Source of the DNA: Cinclus cinclus
Lineage: Eukaryota; Chordata; Aves; Passeriformes; Cinclidae
Assembly (NCBI RefSeq): GCF_963662255.1
Contig: NW_026912215.1
Coordinates: 62,001 to 126,000, forward strand
Direction of reading: 5' to 3'
DNA: 64,000 bases
Shown: piece by piece, positions 25,954-39,700 of the stretch
Position numbering within the stretch: position 1 is the stretch's first letter
How the letters are laid out: every line of letters begins with the position of its first letter
Program-made: the position numbers and the translations under genes
Notes under the pieces: generated by a model
What the model was told of the DNA's origin: nothing
What the model saw: the letters and a program-made list of their open reading frames with translations, nothing else
Databases searched by the model: none

Positions 25954-26371
25954 GTGACAGCACAGGGGTTAAGAGAAGCAAGGAACCATTGTGACCCAAT
26001 GCAGGCTAACAATCTAAGAATCCCTTTTGACACCAGGGGGCGCAAAATGACCACGGATGAACCTTGACAGCATGGGGACCTATAGAAGCAAGGAACCATT
26101 ATGACACCATGAAGGCCAAGAATCAAATGGTTCATTGTAAGACCAAGTGGCCTAAAAGGGCTTGGAATGCATTGTGACACCACAGAGGTTAAGAGAAGCA
26201 AGGAACCATTGTGACCCAATGCAGGCTAACAATCTAATGATCCCTTGTGACACCAATGGGCCTAAAAGGGGCAGGGATGAATTGTGAAAGCATGGGGCCC
26301 CAGTAAAACCTGGTACAGTTATGCCACCATGGAGGCCAAGAATCAAATGATTCATTGTGACATCAAGTGGC

Positions 26372-28400
26372 CTAAAAGGGCATGGGATGCATTGTGACAG
26401 CACAGGGGTTAAGAGAAGCAAGGAACCATTGTGACCCAATGCAGGCTAACAATCTAAGAATCCCTTTTGAAACCAGGTGGCGCAAAAGGACCACGGATGA
26501 ACTCTGACAGCATGGGGACCTATAGAAGCAAGGAACCATTATGACACCATGAAGGCCAAGAATCAAATGGTTCATTGTAAGACCAAGTGGCCTAAAAGGG
26601 CTTGGAATGCATTGTGACAGCACAGAGGTTAAGAGAAGCAAGGAACCATTGTGACCCAATGCAGGCTAACAATCTAATGATCCCTTGTGACACCAATGGG
26701 CCTAAAAGGGCCAGGTATGAATTGTGAAAGCATGGGGCCCCAGTAAAACCTGGTACAATTATGCCACCGTGGAGGCCAAGAATCAAATAATTCATTGTGA
26801 CATCAAGTGGCCTAAAAGGGCATGGGATGCATTGTGACACCACAGAGGTTAAGAGAAGCAAGGATCCATTGTGACCCAATGGAGGCTAACAATCTAATGA
26901 TCCCTTTTGACACCAATGGGCCTAAAAGGGCAGGCAAGTATTGTAAAAGCATGGGGCCCAATTAAAACCTGGTACAATTTCGCCACCATGGAGGCCAAGA
27001 ATCAAATGATTCATTGTGACATCAAGTGGCCTAAAAGGGCATGGGATGCATTGTGACACCACAGGGGTTAAGAGAAGCAAGGCACCATTGTAACCCAATG
27101 CAGGCTAACAATCTAAGAATCCCTTTTGACACCAGGGGGCGCAAAAGGACCACGGATGAACTCTGACAGCATGGGGACCTATAGAAGCAAGGAACCATTA
27201 TGACACCATGAAGGCCAAGAATCAAATGGTTCATTGTAAGACCAAGTGGCCTAAAAGGGCTTGGAATGCATTGTGACACCACAGAGGTTAAGAGAAGCAA
27301 GGAACCATTGTGACCCAATGCAGGCTAACAATCTAATGATCCCTTGTGACACCAATGGGCCTAAAAGGGCCAGGGATGAATTGTGAAAGCATGAGGCCCC
27401 AGTAAAACCTGGTACAATTATGCCACCATGGAGGCCAAGAATCAAATGATTCATTGTGACATCAAGTGGCCTAAAAGGGCATGGGATGCATTGTGACACC
27501 ACAGGGGTTAAGAGAAGCAAGGAACCATTGTGACCCAATGCAGGCTAACAATCTAAGAATCCCTTTTGAAACCAGGTGGCGCAAAAGGACCACGGATGAA
27601 CTCTGACAGCATGGGGACCTATAGAAGCAAGGAACCATTATGACACCATGAAGGCCAAGAATCAAATGGTTCATTGTAAGACCAAGTGGCCTAAAAGGGC
27701 TTGGAATGCATTGTGACAGCACAGAGGTTAAGAGAAGCAATGAACCATTGTGACCCAATGCAGGCTAACAATCTAATGATCCCTTGTGACACCAATGGGC
27801 CTAAAAGGGCCAGGGATGAATTGTGAAAGCATGGGGCCCCAGTAAAACCTGGTACAATTATGCCACCATGGAGGCCAAGAATCAAATAATTCATTGTGAC
27901 ATCAAGTGGCCTAAAAGGGCATGGGATGCATTGTGACACCACAGAGGTTAAGAGAAGCAAGGATCCATTGTGACCCAATGGAGGCTAACAATCTAATGAT
28001 CCCTTTTGACACCAATGGGCCTAAAAGGGCAGGCATGTATTGTGAAAGCATGGGGCCCAATTAAAACCTGGTACAATTTCGCCACCATGGAGGCCAAGAA
28101 TCAAATGATTCATTGTGACATCAAGTGGCCTAAAAGGGCATGGGATGCATTGTGACACCACAGGGGTTAAGAGAAGCAAGGCACCATTGTAACCCAATGC
28201 AGGCTAACAATCTAAGAATCCCTTTTGACACCAGGGGGCGCAAAAGGACCACGGATGAACTCTGACAGCATGGGGACCTATAGAAGCAAGGAACCATTAT
28301 GACACCATGAAGGCCAAGAATCAAATGGTTCATTGTGACATCAAGTGGCCTAAAAGGGCTTGGAATGCATTGTGACAGCACAGAGGTTAAGAGAAGCAAG
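26372..28400 (+). repeat. Two copies of a 1,099-bp (5-monomer) block, without type A
   Basis: The C-B-C-B-B order at about 26.4-27.4 kb repeats at about 27.5-28.4 kb with a 1,099-bp offset. The period is one base short of five 220-bp units, matching the one-base deletion in the AAAAGGGCAGGC monomer at about 26925 and 28028. These monomers alternate between CTCF-like and GGGGCCCC types, unlike the C-A-B order common elsewhere. Confidence 0.8.
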
Positions 28401-29672
28401 GAACCATTGTGACCCAATGCAGGCTAACAATCTAATGATCCCTTGTGGCACCGGGGGGTATAAAAAGGGCCAGGGATGGATTGTTACAGCACGGGGACCA
28501 ATAGAAGCAAGGATCTATTATGCCACCATGGAGGCCAAGAATCAAATGATTCATTGTGACATCAAGTGGCCTAAAAGGGCATGGGATGCATTGTGACACC
28601 ACAGAGGTTAAGAGAAGCAAGGAACCATTGTGACCCAATGCAGGCTAACAATCTAATGATCCCTTGTGACACCAATGGGCCTAAAAGGGGCAGGGATGAA
28701 TTGTTACAACACGGGGACCAATAGAAGCAAGGATCTATTATGCCACCATGGAGGCCAAGAATCAAATGATTCATTGTGACATCAAGTGGCCTAAAAGGGC
28801 ATGGGATGCATTGTGACAGCACAGAGGTTAAGAGAAGCAAGGAACCATTGTGACCAAATGCAGGCTAACAATCTAATGATCCCTTGTGACACCAGGGGGT
28901 ATAAAAAGGGCCAGGGATGGATTGTTACAGCACGGGGACCAATAGAAGCAAGGATCTATTATGCCACCATGGAGGCCAAGAATCAAATAATTCATTGTGA
29001 CATCAAGTGGCCTAAAAGGGCATGAGATGCATTGTGACAGCACAGAGGTTAAGAGAAGCAAGGATCCATTGTGACCCAATGGAGGCTAACAATCTAAGGA
29101 TCCTTTTTGACACCAATGGGCCTAAAAGGGGCAGGGATGTATTGTGAAAGCATGGGGCCCAGTGAAAACATGGTACAATCAAGCCAACATGGAGGCCAAG
29201 AATCAAATGATTCATTGTGACATCAAGTGGCCTAAAAGGGCATGGGATGCATTGTGACACCACAGGGGTTAAGAGAACCAAGGCACCATTGTAACCCAAT
29301 GCAGGCTAACAATCTAAGAATCCCTTTTGACACCAGGTGGCGCAAAAGGACCACGGATGAACTCTGACAGCATGGGGACCTATAGAAGCAAGGAACCATT
29401 ATGACACCATGAAGGCCAAGAATCAAATGGTTCATTGTGACATCAAGTGGCCTAAAAGGGCTTGGAATGCATTGTGACAGCACAGAGGGTAAGAGAAGCA
29501 AGGAACCATTGTGACCCAATGCAGGCTAACAATCTAATGATCCCTTGTGGCACCGGGGGGTATAAAAAGGGCCAGGGATGGATTGTTACAGCACGGGGAC
29601 CAATAGAAGCAAGGATCTATTATGCCACCATGGAGGCCAAGAATCAAATGATTCATTGTGACATCAAGTGGC

Positions 29673-32600
29673 CTAAAAGGGCATGGGATGCATTGTGACA
29701 CCACAGAGGTTAAGAGAAGCAAGGAACCATTGTGACCCAATGCAGGCTAACAATCTAATGATCCCTTGTGACACCAATGGGCCTAAAAGGGGCAGGGATG
29801 AATTGTTACAACACGGGGACCAATAGAAGCAAGGATCTATTATGCCACCATGGAGGCCAAGAATCAAATGATTCATTGTGACATCAAGTGGCCTAAAAGG
29901 GCATGGGATGCATTGTGACAGCACAGGGGTTAAGAGAAGCAAGGAACCATTGTGACCCAATGTAGGCTAACAATCTAAGAATCCCTTTTGACACCAGGGG
30001 GCGCAAAATGACCACGGATGTACCGTGACAGCATGGGGACCTATAGAAGCAAGGAACCATTATGACACCATGAAGGCCAAGAATCAAATGGTTCATTGTA
30101 AGACCAAGTGGCCTAAAAGGGCTTGGAATGCATTGTGACACCACAGAGGTTAAGAGAAGCAAGGAACCATTGTGACCCAATGCAGGCTAACAATCTAATG
30201 ATCCCTTGTGACACCAATGGGCCTAAAAGGGCCAGGGATGAATTGTGAAAGCATGGGGACCCAGTAAAACCTGGTACAATTATGCCACCATGGAGGCCAA
30301 GAATCAAATAATTCATTGTGACATCAAGTGGCCTAAAAGGGCATGGGATGCATTGTGACACCACAGGGGTTAAGAGAAGCAAGGCACCATTGTAACCCAA
30401 TGAAGGCTAACAATCTAAGAATCCCTTTTGACACCAGGGGGCGAAAAAGGACCATGGATGAACTCTGACATCATGGGGACCTATAGAAGCAAGGAACCAT
30501 TATGACACCATGAAGGCCAAGAATCAAATGGTTCATTGTAAGACCAAGTGGCCTAAAAGGGCTTGGAATGCATTGTGACACCACAGAGGTTAAGAGAAGC
30601 AAGGAACCATTGTGACCCAATGCAGGCTAACAATCTAATGATCCCTTGTGGCACCAGGGGGTATAAAAAGGGCCAGGGATGGATTGTTACAGCACGGGGA
30701 CCAATAGAAGCAAGGATCTATTATGCCACCGTGGAGGCCAAGAATCAAATGATTCATTGTGACATCAAGTGGCCTAAAAGGGCATGGGATGCATTGTGAC
30801 AGCACAGGGGTTAAGAGAAGCAAGGATCCATTGTGACCCAATGGAGGCTAACAATCTAATAATCCCTTTTGACACCAATGGGCCTAAAAGGGGCAGGGAT
30901 GTATTGTGAAAGCATGGGGCCCAGTGAAAACATGGTACAATCAAGCCACCATGGAGGCCAAGAATCAAATGATTCATTGTGACATCAAGTGGCCTAAAAG
31001 GGCATGGGATGCATTGTGACACCACAGGCGTTAAGAGAACCAAGGAACCATTGTTACCCAATGCAGGCTAACAATCTAAGTATCCCTTGTGACACCAGGG
31101 GGCGCAAAAGGGCCACGGATGGACTCTGACAGCATGGGGACCTATGGAAGCAAGGAACCATTATGACACCATGAAGGCCAAGAATCAAATGGTTCATTGT
31201 GACATCAAGTGGCCTAAAACGGCTTGGAATGCATTGTGACAGCACAGAGGTTAAGAGAAGCAAGGAACCATTGTGACCCATTGCAGGCTAACAATCTAAT
31301 GATCCCTAGTGACACCAATGGGCCTAAAAGGGCCAGGGATGGATTGTTACAGCACGGGGACCAATAGAAGCAAGGATCTATTATGCCACCATGGAGGCCA
31401 AGAATCAAATAATTCATTGTGACATCAAGTGGCCTAAAAGGGCATGGGATGCATTGTGACAGCACAGGGGTTAAGAGAAGCAAGGATCCATTGTGACCCA
31501 ATGGAGGCTAACAATCTAATGATCCCTTGTGACACCAATGGGCCTAAAAGGGGCAGGCATGTATTGCGAAAGCATGGGGTCCAATTAAAACCTGGTACAA
31601 TTACGCCACCATGGAGGCCAAGAATCAAATGATTCATTGTGACATCAAGTGGCCTAAAAGGGCATGGGATGCATTGTGACACCACAGGGGTTAAGAGAAG
31701 CAAGGAACCATTGTGACCCAATGCAGGCTAACAATCTAATGATCCCTTGTGACACCAAAGGGCCTAAAAGGGCCAGGGATGGATTGTTACAGCACGGGGA
31801 CCAATAGAAGCAAGGATCTATTATGACACCATGAAGGCCAAGAATCAAATGGTTCATTGTAAGACCAAGTGGCCTAAAAGGGCTTGGAATGCATTGTGAC
31901 AGCACAGAGGTTAATAGAAGCAAGGAACCATTGTGACCCAATGCAGGCTAACAATCTAAGAATCCCTTGTGGCACAAGGGGGCGCAAAATGACCACGGAT
32001 GAACTCTGACAGCATGGGGACCTATAGAAGCAAGGAACCATTATGACACCATGAAGGCCAAGAATCAAATGGTTCATTGTAAGACCAAGTGGCCTAAAAG
32101 GGCTTGGAATGCATTGTGACACCACAGAGGTTAAGAGAAGCCAGGAACCATTGTGACCCAATGCAGGCTAACAATCTAATGATCCCTTGTGGCACCAGGG
32201 GGTATAAAAAGGGCCAGGGATGGATTGTTACAGCACGGGGACCAATAGAAGCAAGGATCTATTATGCCACCGTGGAGGCCAAGAATCAAATGATTCATTG
32301 TGACATCAAGTGGCCTAAAAGGGCATGGGATGCATTGTGACAGCACAGGGGTTAAGAGAAGCAAGGATCCATTGTGACCCAATGGAGGCTAACAATCTAA
32401 TGATCCCTTTTGATACCAATGGGCCTAAAAGGGGCAGGGATGTATTGTGAAAGCATGGGGCCCAATTAAAACCTGGTACAATTACGCCACCATGGAGGCC
32501 AAGAATCAAATGGTTCATTGTAAGACCAAGTGGCCTAAAAGGGCTTGGAATGCATTGTGACAGCACAGAGGTTAAGAGAAGCAAGGAACCATTGTGACCC

Positions 32601-33704
32601 AATGCAGGCTAACAATCTAAGAATCCCTTTTGAAACCAGGTGGCGCAAAAGGACCACGGATGAACTCTGACAGCATGGGGACCTATAGAAGCAAGGAACC
32701 ATTATGACACCATGAAGGCCAAGAATCAAATGGTTCATTGTGACATCAAGTGGCCTAAAAGGGCTTGGAATGCATTGTGACACCACAGAGGTTAAGAGAA
32801 GCAAGGAACCATTGTGACCCTATGCAGGCTAACAATCTAATGATCCCTTGTGGCACCAGGGGGTATAAAAAGGGCCAGGGATGGATTGTTACAGCACGGG
32901 GACCAATAGAAGCAAGGATCTATTATGCCACCGTGGAGGCCAAGAATCAAATAATTCATTGTGACATCAAGTGGCCTAAAAGGGCATGGGATGCATTGTG
33001 ACAGCACAGGGGTTAAGAGAAGCAAGGATCCATTGTCACCCAATTGAGGCTAACAATCTAAGGATCCCTTTTGACACCAATGGGCCTAAAAGGGTCAGGG
33101 ATGTATTGTGAAAGCATGGGGCCCAGTGAAAACATGGTACAATCAAGCCAACATGGAGGCCAAGAATCAAATGATTCATTGTGACATCAAGTGGCCTAAA
33201 AGGGCATGGGATGCATTGTGACACCACAGGGGTTAAGAGAACCAAGGCACCATTGTAACCCAATGCAGGCTAACAATCTAAGAATCCCTTTTGACACCAG
33301 GGGGCGCAAAAGGACCACGGATGAACTCTGACAGCATGGGGACCTATAGAAGCAAGGAACCATTATGACACCATGAAGGCCAAGAATCAAATGGTTCATT
33401 GTAAGACCAAGTGGCCTAAAAGGGCTTGGAATGCATTGTGACAGCACAGAGGTTAAGAGAAGCAAGGAACCATTGTGACCCAATGCAGGCTAACAATCTA
33501 ATGATCCCTTGTGGCACCGGGGGGTATAAAAAGGGCCAGGGATGGATTGTTACAGCACGGGGACCAATAGAAGCAAGGATCTATTATGCCACCATGGAGG
33601 CCAAGAATCAAATGATTCATTGTGACATCAAGTGGCCTAAAAGGGCATGGGATGCATTGTGACACCACAGAGCTTAAGAGAAGCAAGGAACCATTGTGAC
33701 CCAA
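29673..33704 (+). repeat. Block copied again at 41342-44712 (offset 11,669 then 11,008 bp)
   Basis: About 29.67-32.34 kb matches about 41.34-44.01 kb with an 11,669-bp offset (53 monomers). About 33.0-33.7 kb then matches about 44.0-44.7 kb with an 11,008-bp offset. The distal copy therefore lacks three monomers (661 bp) that are present at about 32.3-33.0 kb in the proximal copy. Both share a chimeric monomer (31676-31895 and 43345-43564). Confidence 0.78.
31676..31895 (+). repeat. Chimeric monomer: A/D-like first part, C-like end
   Basis: Sub-repeats 3-4 read CCAAAGGGCCTAAAAGGGCC and GTTACAGCACGGGGACC, as in types A/D. Sub-repeats 5-6 switch to ATGACACCATGAAGGCC, ATGGTTCATT, GTAAGACC and CTTGGAATGC, as in type C. 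The switch lies near the sub-repeat 4/5 boundary. The same chimera is at 43345-43564 through the 11,669-bp duplication. A comparable B-to-C switch occurs at about 32.46-32.55 kb. Confidence 0.78.
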
Positions 33705-36700
33705 TGCAGGCTAACAATCTAATGATCCCTTGTGACACCAATGGGCCTAAAAGGGCCAGGGATGAATTGTGAAAGCATGGGGCCCCAGTAAAACCTGGTA
33801 CAATTATGCCACCGTGGAGGCCAAGAATCAAATGATTCATTGTGACATCAAGTGGCCTAAAAGGGCATGGGATGCATTGTGACACCACAGGGGTTAAGAG
33901 AAGCAAGGCACCATTGTAACCCAATGAAGGCTATCAATCTAAGAATCCCTTTTGACACCAGGGGGCGAAAAAGGACCATGGATGAACTCTGACATCATGG
34001 GGACATATAGAAGCAAGGAACCATTATGACACCATGAAGGCCAAGAATCAAATGGTTCATTGTAAGACCAAGTGGCCTAAAAGGGCTTGGAATGCATTCT
34101 GACACCACAGAGGTTAAGAGAAGCCAGGAACCATTGTGACCCAATGCAGGCTAACAATCTAATGATCCCTTGTGGCACCAGGGGTTATAAAAAGGGCCAG
34201 GGATGGATTGTTACAGCACGGGGACCAATAGAAGCAAGGATCTATTATGCCACCGTGGAGGCCAAGAATCAAATGATTCATTGTGACATCAAGTGGCCTA
34301 AAAGGGCATGGGATGCATTGTGACACCACAGGGGTTAAGAGAACCAAGGAACCATTGTTACCCAATGCAGGCTAACAATCTAAGAATCCCTTGTGACACC
34401 AGGGGGCGCAAAAGGGCCACGGATGGACTCAGACAGCATGGGGACCTCTGGAAGCAAGGAACCATTATGACACCATGAAGGCCAAGAATCAAATGGTTCA
34501 TTGTAAGACCAAGTGGTCTAAAAGGGCTTGGAATGCATTGTGACAGCACAGAGGTTAAGAGAAGCAAGGAACCATTGTGACCCATTGCAGGCTAACAATC
34601 TAATGATCCCTAGTGACACCAATGAGGCTAAAAGGTCCAGGGATGGATTGCTACAGCACGGGGACCAATAGAAGCAAGGATCTATTATGCCACCATGGAG
34701 GCAAAGAATCAAATAATTCATTGTGACATCAAGTGGCCTAAAAGGGCATGGGATGCATTGTGACAGCACAGGGGTTAAGAGAAGCAAGGATCCATTGTGA
34801 CCCAATGGAGGCTAACAATCTAATGATCCCTTGTGACACCAATGGGCCTAAAAGGGGCAGGGATGTATTGTGAAAGCATGGGGCCCAATTAAAACCTGGT
34901 ACAATTACGCCACCATGGAGGCCAAGAATCAAATGATTCATTGTGACATCAAGTGGCCTTAAAGGGCATGGGATGCATTGTGACACCACAGGGGTTAAGA
35001 GAAGCAAGGAACCATTGTGACCCAATGCAGGCTAACAATCTAAGAATCCCTTTTGACACCAGGGGGAGCAAAAGGACCACGGATGAACTCTGACAGCATG
35101 GGGACCTATAGAAGCAAGGAACCATTATGACACCATGAAGGCCAAGAATCAAATGGTTCATTGTAAGACCAAGTGGCCTAAAAGGGCATGGGATGCATTG
35201 TGACACCACAGAGGTTAAGAGAAGCAAGGAACCATTGTGACCCAATGCAGGCTAACAATCTAATGATCCCTTGTGGCACCAGGGGGTATAAAAAGGGCCA
35301 GGGATGGATTGATACAGCACGGGGACCAATAGAAGCAAGGATCAATTATGCCACCGTGGAGGCCAAGAATCAAATGATTCATTGTGACATCAAGTGGCCT
35401 AAAAGGGCATGGGATGCATTGTGACACCACAGGGGTTAAGAGAAGCAAGGATCCATTGTGACCCAATGGAGGCTAATAATCCCAGGATTCCATTTGACAC
35501 CAGGGGGCGTAAAAGGGCCAGGGATGAATTGTGACAGCATGGGGACCAATAGAAACAAGGAACCATTATGACACCATGGAGGCCAAGAATCAAATGATTC
35601 ATTGTGACATCAAGTGGCCTAAAAGGGCATGGGATGCATTGTGACACCACAGGGGTTACGAGAAGCAAGGAACCATTGTGACCCAATGCAGGCTAACAAT
35701 CTAATGATCCCTTGTGGCACCGGGGGGTATAAAAAGGGCCAGGGATGGATTGTTACAGCACGGGGACCAATAGAAGCAAGGATCTATTATGCCACCATGG
35801 AGGCCAAGAATCAAATGATTCATTGTGACATCAAGTGGCCTAAAAGGGCATGGGATGCATTGTGACACCACAGAGGTTAAGAGAAGCAAGGAACCATTGT
35901 GACCCAATGCAGGCTAACAATCTAATGATCCCTTGTGACACCAATGGGCCTAAAAGGGGCAGGGATGAATTGTTACAACACGGGGACCAATAGAACAAGG
36001 ATCTATTATGCCACCATGGAGGCCAAGAATCAAATGATTCATTGTGACATCAAGTGGCCTAAAAGGGCATGGGATGCATTGTGACAGCACAGAGGTTAAG
36101 AGAAGCAAGGAACCATTGTGACCCAATGCAGGCTAACAATCTAATGATCCCTTGTGACACCAGGGGGTATAAAAAGGGCCAGGGATGGATTGTTACAGCA
36201 CGGGGACCAATAGAAGCAAGGATCTATTATGCCACCATGGAGGCCAAGAATCAAATAATTCATTGTGACATCAAGTGGCCTAAATGGGCATGGGATGCAT
36301 TGTGACACCACAGAGGTTAAGAGAAGCAAGGATCCATTGTGACCCAATGGAGGCTAACAATCTAATGATCCCTTTTGACACCAATGGGCCTTAAAGGGCA
36401 GGGATGTATTGTGAAAGCATGGGGCCCAATTAAAACCTGGTACAATTTCGCCACCATGGAGGCCAAGAATCAAATGATTCATTGTGACATCAAGTGGCCT
36501 AAAAGGGCATGGGATGCATTGTGACACCACAGGGGTTAAGAGAAGCAAGGAACCATTGTGACCCAATGCAGGCTAACAATCTAAGAATCCCTTGTGGCAC
36601 AAGGGGGCGCAAAATGACCACGGATGAACTCTGACAGCATGGGGACCTATAGAAGCAAGGAACCATTATGACACCATGAAGGCCAAGAATCAAATGGTTC

Positions 36701-39700
36701 ATTGTGACATCAAGTGGCCTAAAAGGGATTGGAATGCATTGTGACACCACAGAGCTTAAGAGAAGCAAGGAACCATTGTGACCCAATGCAGGCTAACAAT
36801 CTAATGATCCCTTGTGACACCAATGGGCCTAAAAGGGGCAGGGATGAATTGTTACAACACGGGGACCAATAGAAGCAAGGATCTATTATGCCACCACGGA
36901 GGCCAAGAATTAAATGATTCATTGTGACATCAAGTGGCCTAAAAGGGCATGGGATGCATTGTGACAGCACAGAGGTTAAGAGAAGCAAGGAACCATTGTG
37001 ACCCAATGTAGGCTAACAATCTAAGAATCCCTTTTGACACCAGGGGGCGAAAAATGACCACGGATGAACCTTGACAGCATGGGGACCTATAGAAGCAAGG
37101 AACCATTATGACACCATGAAGGCCAAGAATCAAATGGTTCATTGTAAGACCAAGTGGCCTAAAAGGGCTTGGAATGCATTGTGACACCACAGAGGTTAAG
37201 AGAAGCAAGGAACCATTGTGACCCAATGCAGGCTAACAATCTAATGATCCCTTGTGACACCAATGGGCCTAAAAGGGCCAGGGATGAATTGTGAAAGCAT
37301 GGGGCCCCAGTAAAACCTGGTACAATTATGCCACCGTGGAGGCCAAGAATCAAATGATTCATTGTGACATCAAGTGGCCTAAAAGGGCATGGGATGCATT
37401 GTGACACCACAGGGGTTAAGAGAAGCAAGGCACCATTGTAACCCAATGAAGGCTATCAATCTAAGAATCCCTTTTGACACCAGGGGGCGAAAAAGGACCA
37501 TGGATGAACTCTGACATCATGGGGACATATAGAAGCAAGGAACCATTATGACACCATGAAGGCCAAGAATCAAATGGTTCATTGTAAGACCAAGTGGCCT
37601 AAAAGGGCTTGGAATGCATTCTGACACCACAGAGGTTAAGAGAAGCCAGGAACCATTGTGACCCAATGCAGGCTAACAATCTAATGATCCCTTGTGGCAC
37701 CAGGGGTTATAAAAAGGGCCAGGGATGGATTGCTACAGCACGGGGACCAATAGAAGCAAGGATCTATTATGCCACCGTGGAGGCCAAGAATCAAATGATT
37801 CATTGTGACATCAAGTGGCCTAAAAGGGCATGGGATGCATTGTGACACCACAGGGGTTAAGAGAACCAAGGAACCATTGTTACCCAATGCAGGCTAACAA
37901 TCTAAGAATCCCTTGTGACACCAGGGGGCGCAAAAGGGCCACGGATGGACTCAGACAGCATGGGGACCTCTGGAAGCAAGGAACCATTATGACACCATGA
38001 AGGCCAAGAATCAAATGGTTCATTGTAAGACCAAGTGGTCTAAAAGGGCTTGGGATGCATTGTGACACCACAGAGGTTAAGAGAAGCAAGGAACCATTGT
38101 GACCCAATGCAGGCTAACAATCTAATGATCCCTTGTGACACCAATGGGCCTAAAAGGGGCAGGGATGTATTGTGAAAGCATGGGGCCCAATTAAAACCTG
38201 GTACAATTACGCCACCATGGAGGCCAAGAATCAAATGATTCATTGTGACATCAAGTGGCCTTAAAGGGCATGGGATGCATTGTGACACCACAGGGGTTAA
38301 GAGAAGCAAGGAACCATTGTGACCCAATGCAGGCTAACAATCTAAGAATCCCTTTTGACACCAGGGGGAGCAAAAGGACCACGGATGAACTCTGACAGCA
38401 TGGGGACCTATAGAAGCAAGGAACCATTATGACACCATGAAGGCCAAGAATCAAATGGTTCATTGTAAGACCAAGTGGCCTAAAAGGGCATGGGATGCAT
38501 TGTGACACCACAGAGGTTAAGAGAAGCAAGGAACCATTGTGACCCAATGCAGGCTAACAATCTAATGATCCCTTGTGGCACCAGGGGGTATAAAAAGGGC
38601 CAGGGATGGATTGATACAGCACGGGGACCAATAGAAGCAAGGATCAATTATGCCACCGTGGAGGCCAAGAATCAAATGATTCATTGTGCCATCAAGTGGC
38701 CTAAAAGGGCATGGGATGCATTGTGACACCACAGGGGTTAAGAGAAGCAAGGATCCATTGTGACCCAATGGAGGCTAATAATCCCAGGATTCCATTTGAC
38801 ACCAGGGGGCGTAAAAGGGCCAGGGATGAATTGTGACAGCATGGGGACCAATAGAAACAAGGAACCATTATGACACCATGGAGGCCAAGAATCAAATGAT
38901 TCATTGTGACATCAAGTGGCCTAAAAGGGCATGGGATGCATTGTGACACCACAGGGGTTACGAGAAGCAAGGAACCATTGTGACCCAATGCAGGCTAACA
39001 ATCTAAGAATCCCTTTTGAAACCAGGTGGCGCAAAAGGACCACGGATGAACTCTGACAGCATGGGGACCTATAGAAGCAAGGAACCATTATGACACCATG
39101 AAGGCCAAGAATCAAATGGTTCATTGTAAGACCAAGTGGCCTAAAAGGGCTTGGAATGCATTGTGACAGCACAGAGGTTAAGAGAAGCAAGGAACCATTG
39201 TGACCCAATGCAGGCTAACAATCTAATGATCCCTTGTGGCACCGGGGGGTATAAAAAGGGCCAGGGATGGATTGTTACAGCACGGGGACCAATAGAAGCA
39301 AGGATCTATTATGCCACCATGGAGGCCAAGAATCAAATGATTCATTGTGACATCAAGTGGCCTAAAAGGGCATGGGATGCATTGTGACACCACAGAGGTT
39401 AAGAGAAGCAAGGAACCATTGTGACCCAATGCAGGCTAACAATCTAATGATCCCTTGTGACACCAATGGGCCTAAAAGGGGCAGGGATGAATTGTTACAA
39501 CACGGGGACCAATAGAACAAGGATCTATTATGCCACCATGGAGGCCAAGAATCAAATGATTCATTGTGACATCAAGTGGCCTAAAAGGGCATGGGATGCA
39601 TTGTGACAGCACAGAGGTTAAGAGAAGCAAGGAACCATTGTGACCCAATGCAGGCTAACAATCTAATGATCCCTTGTGACACCAGGGGGTATAAAAAGGG

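Noticed and set aside
35990..39522. AATAGAACAAGG one-base deletion at two places as independent events
   Set aside because: The two copies are 3,522 bp apart, the offset of the local duplication, so they are one event copied.
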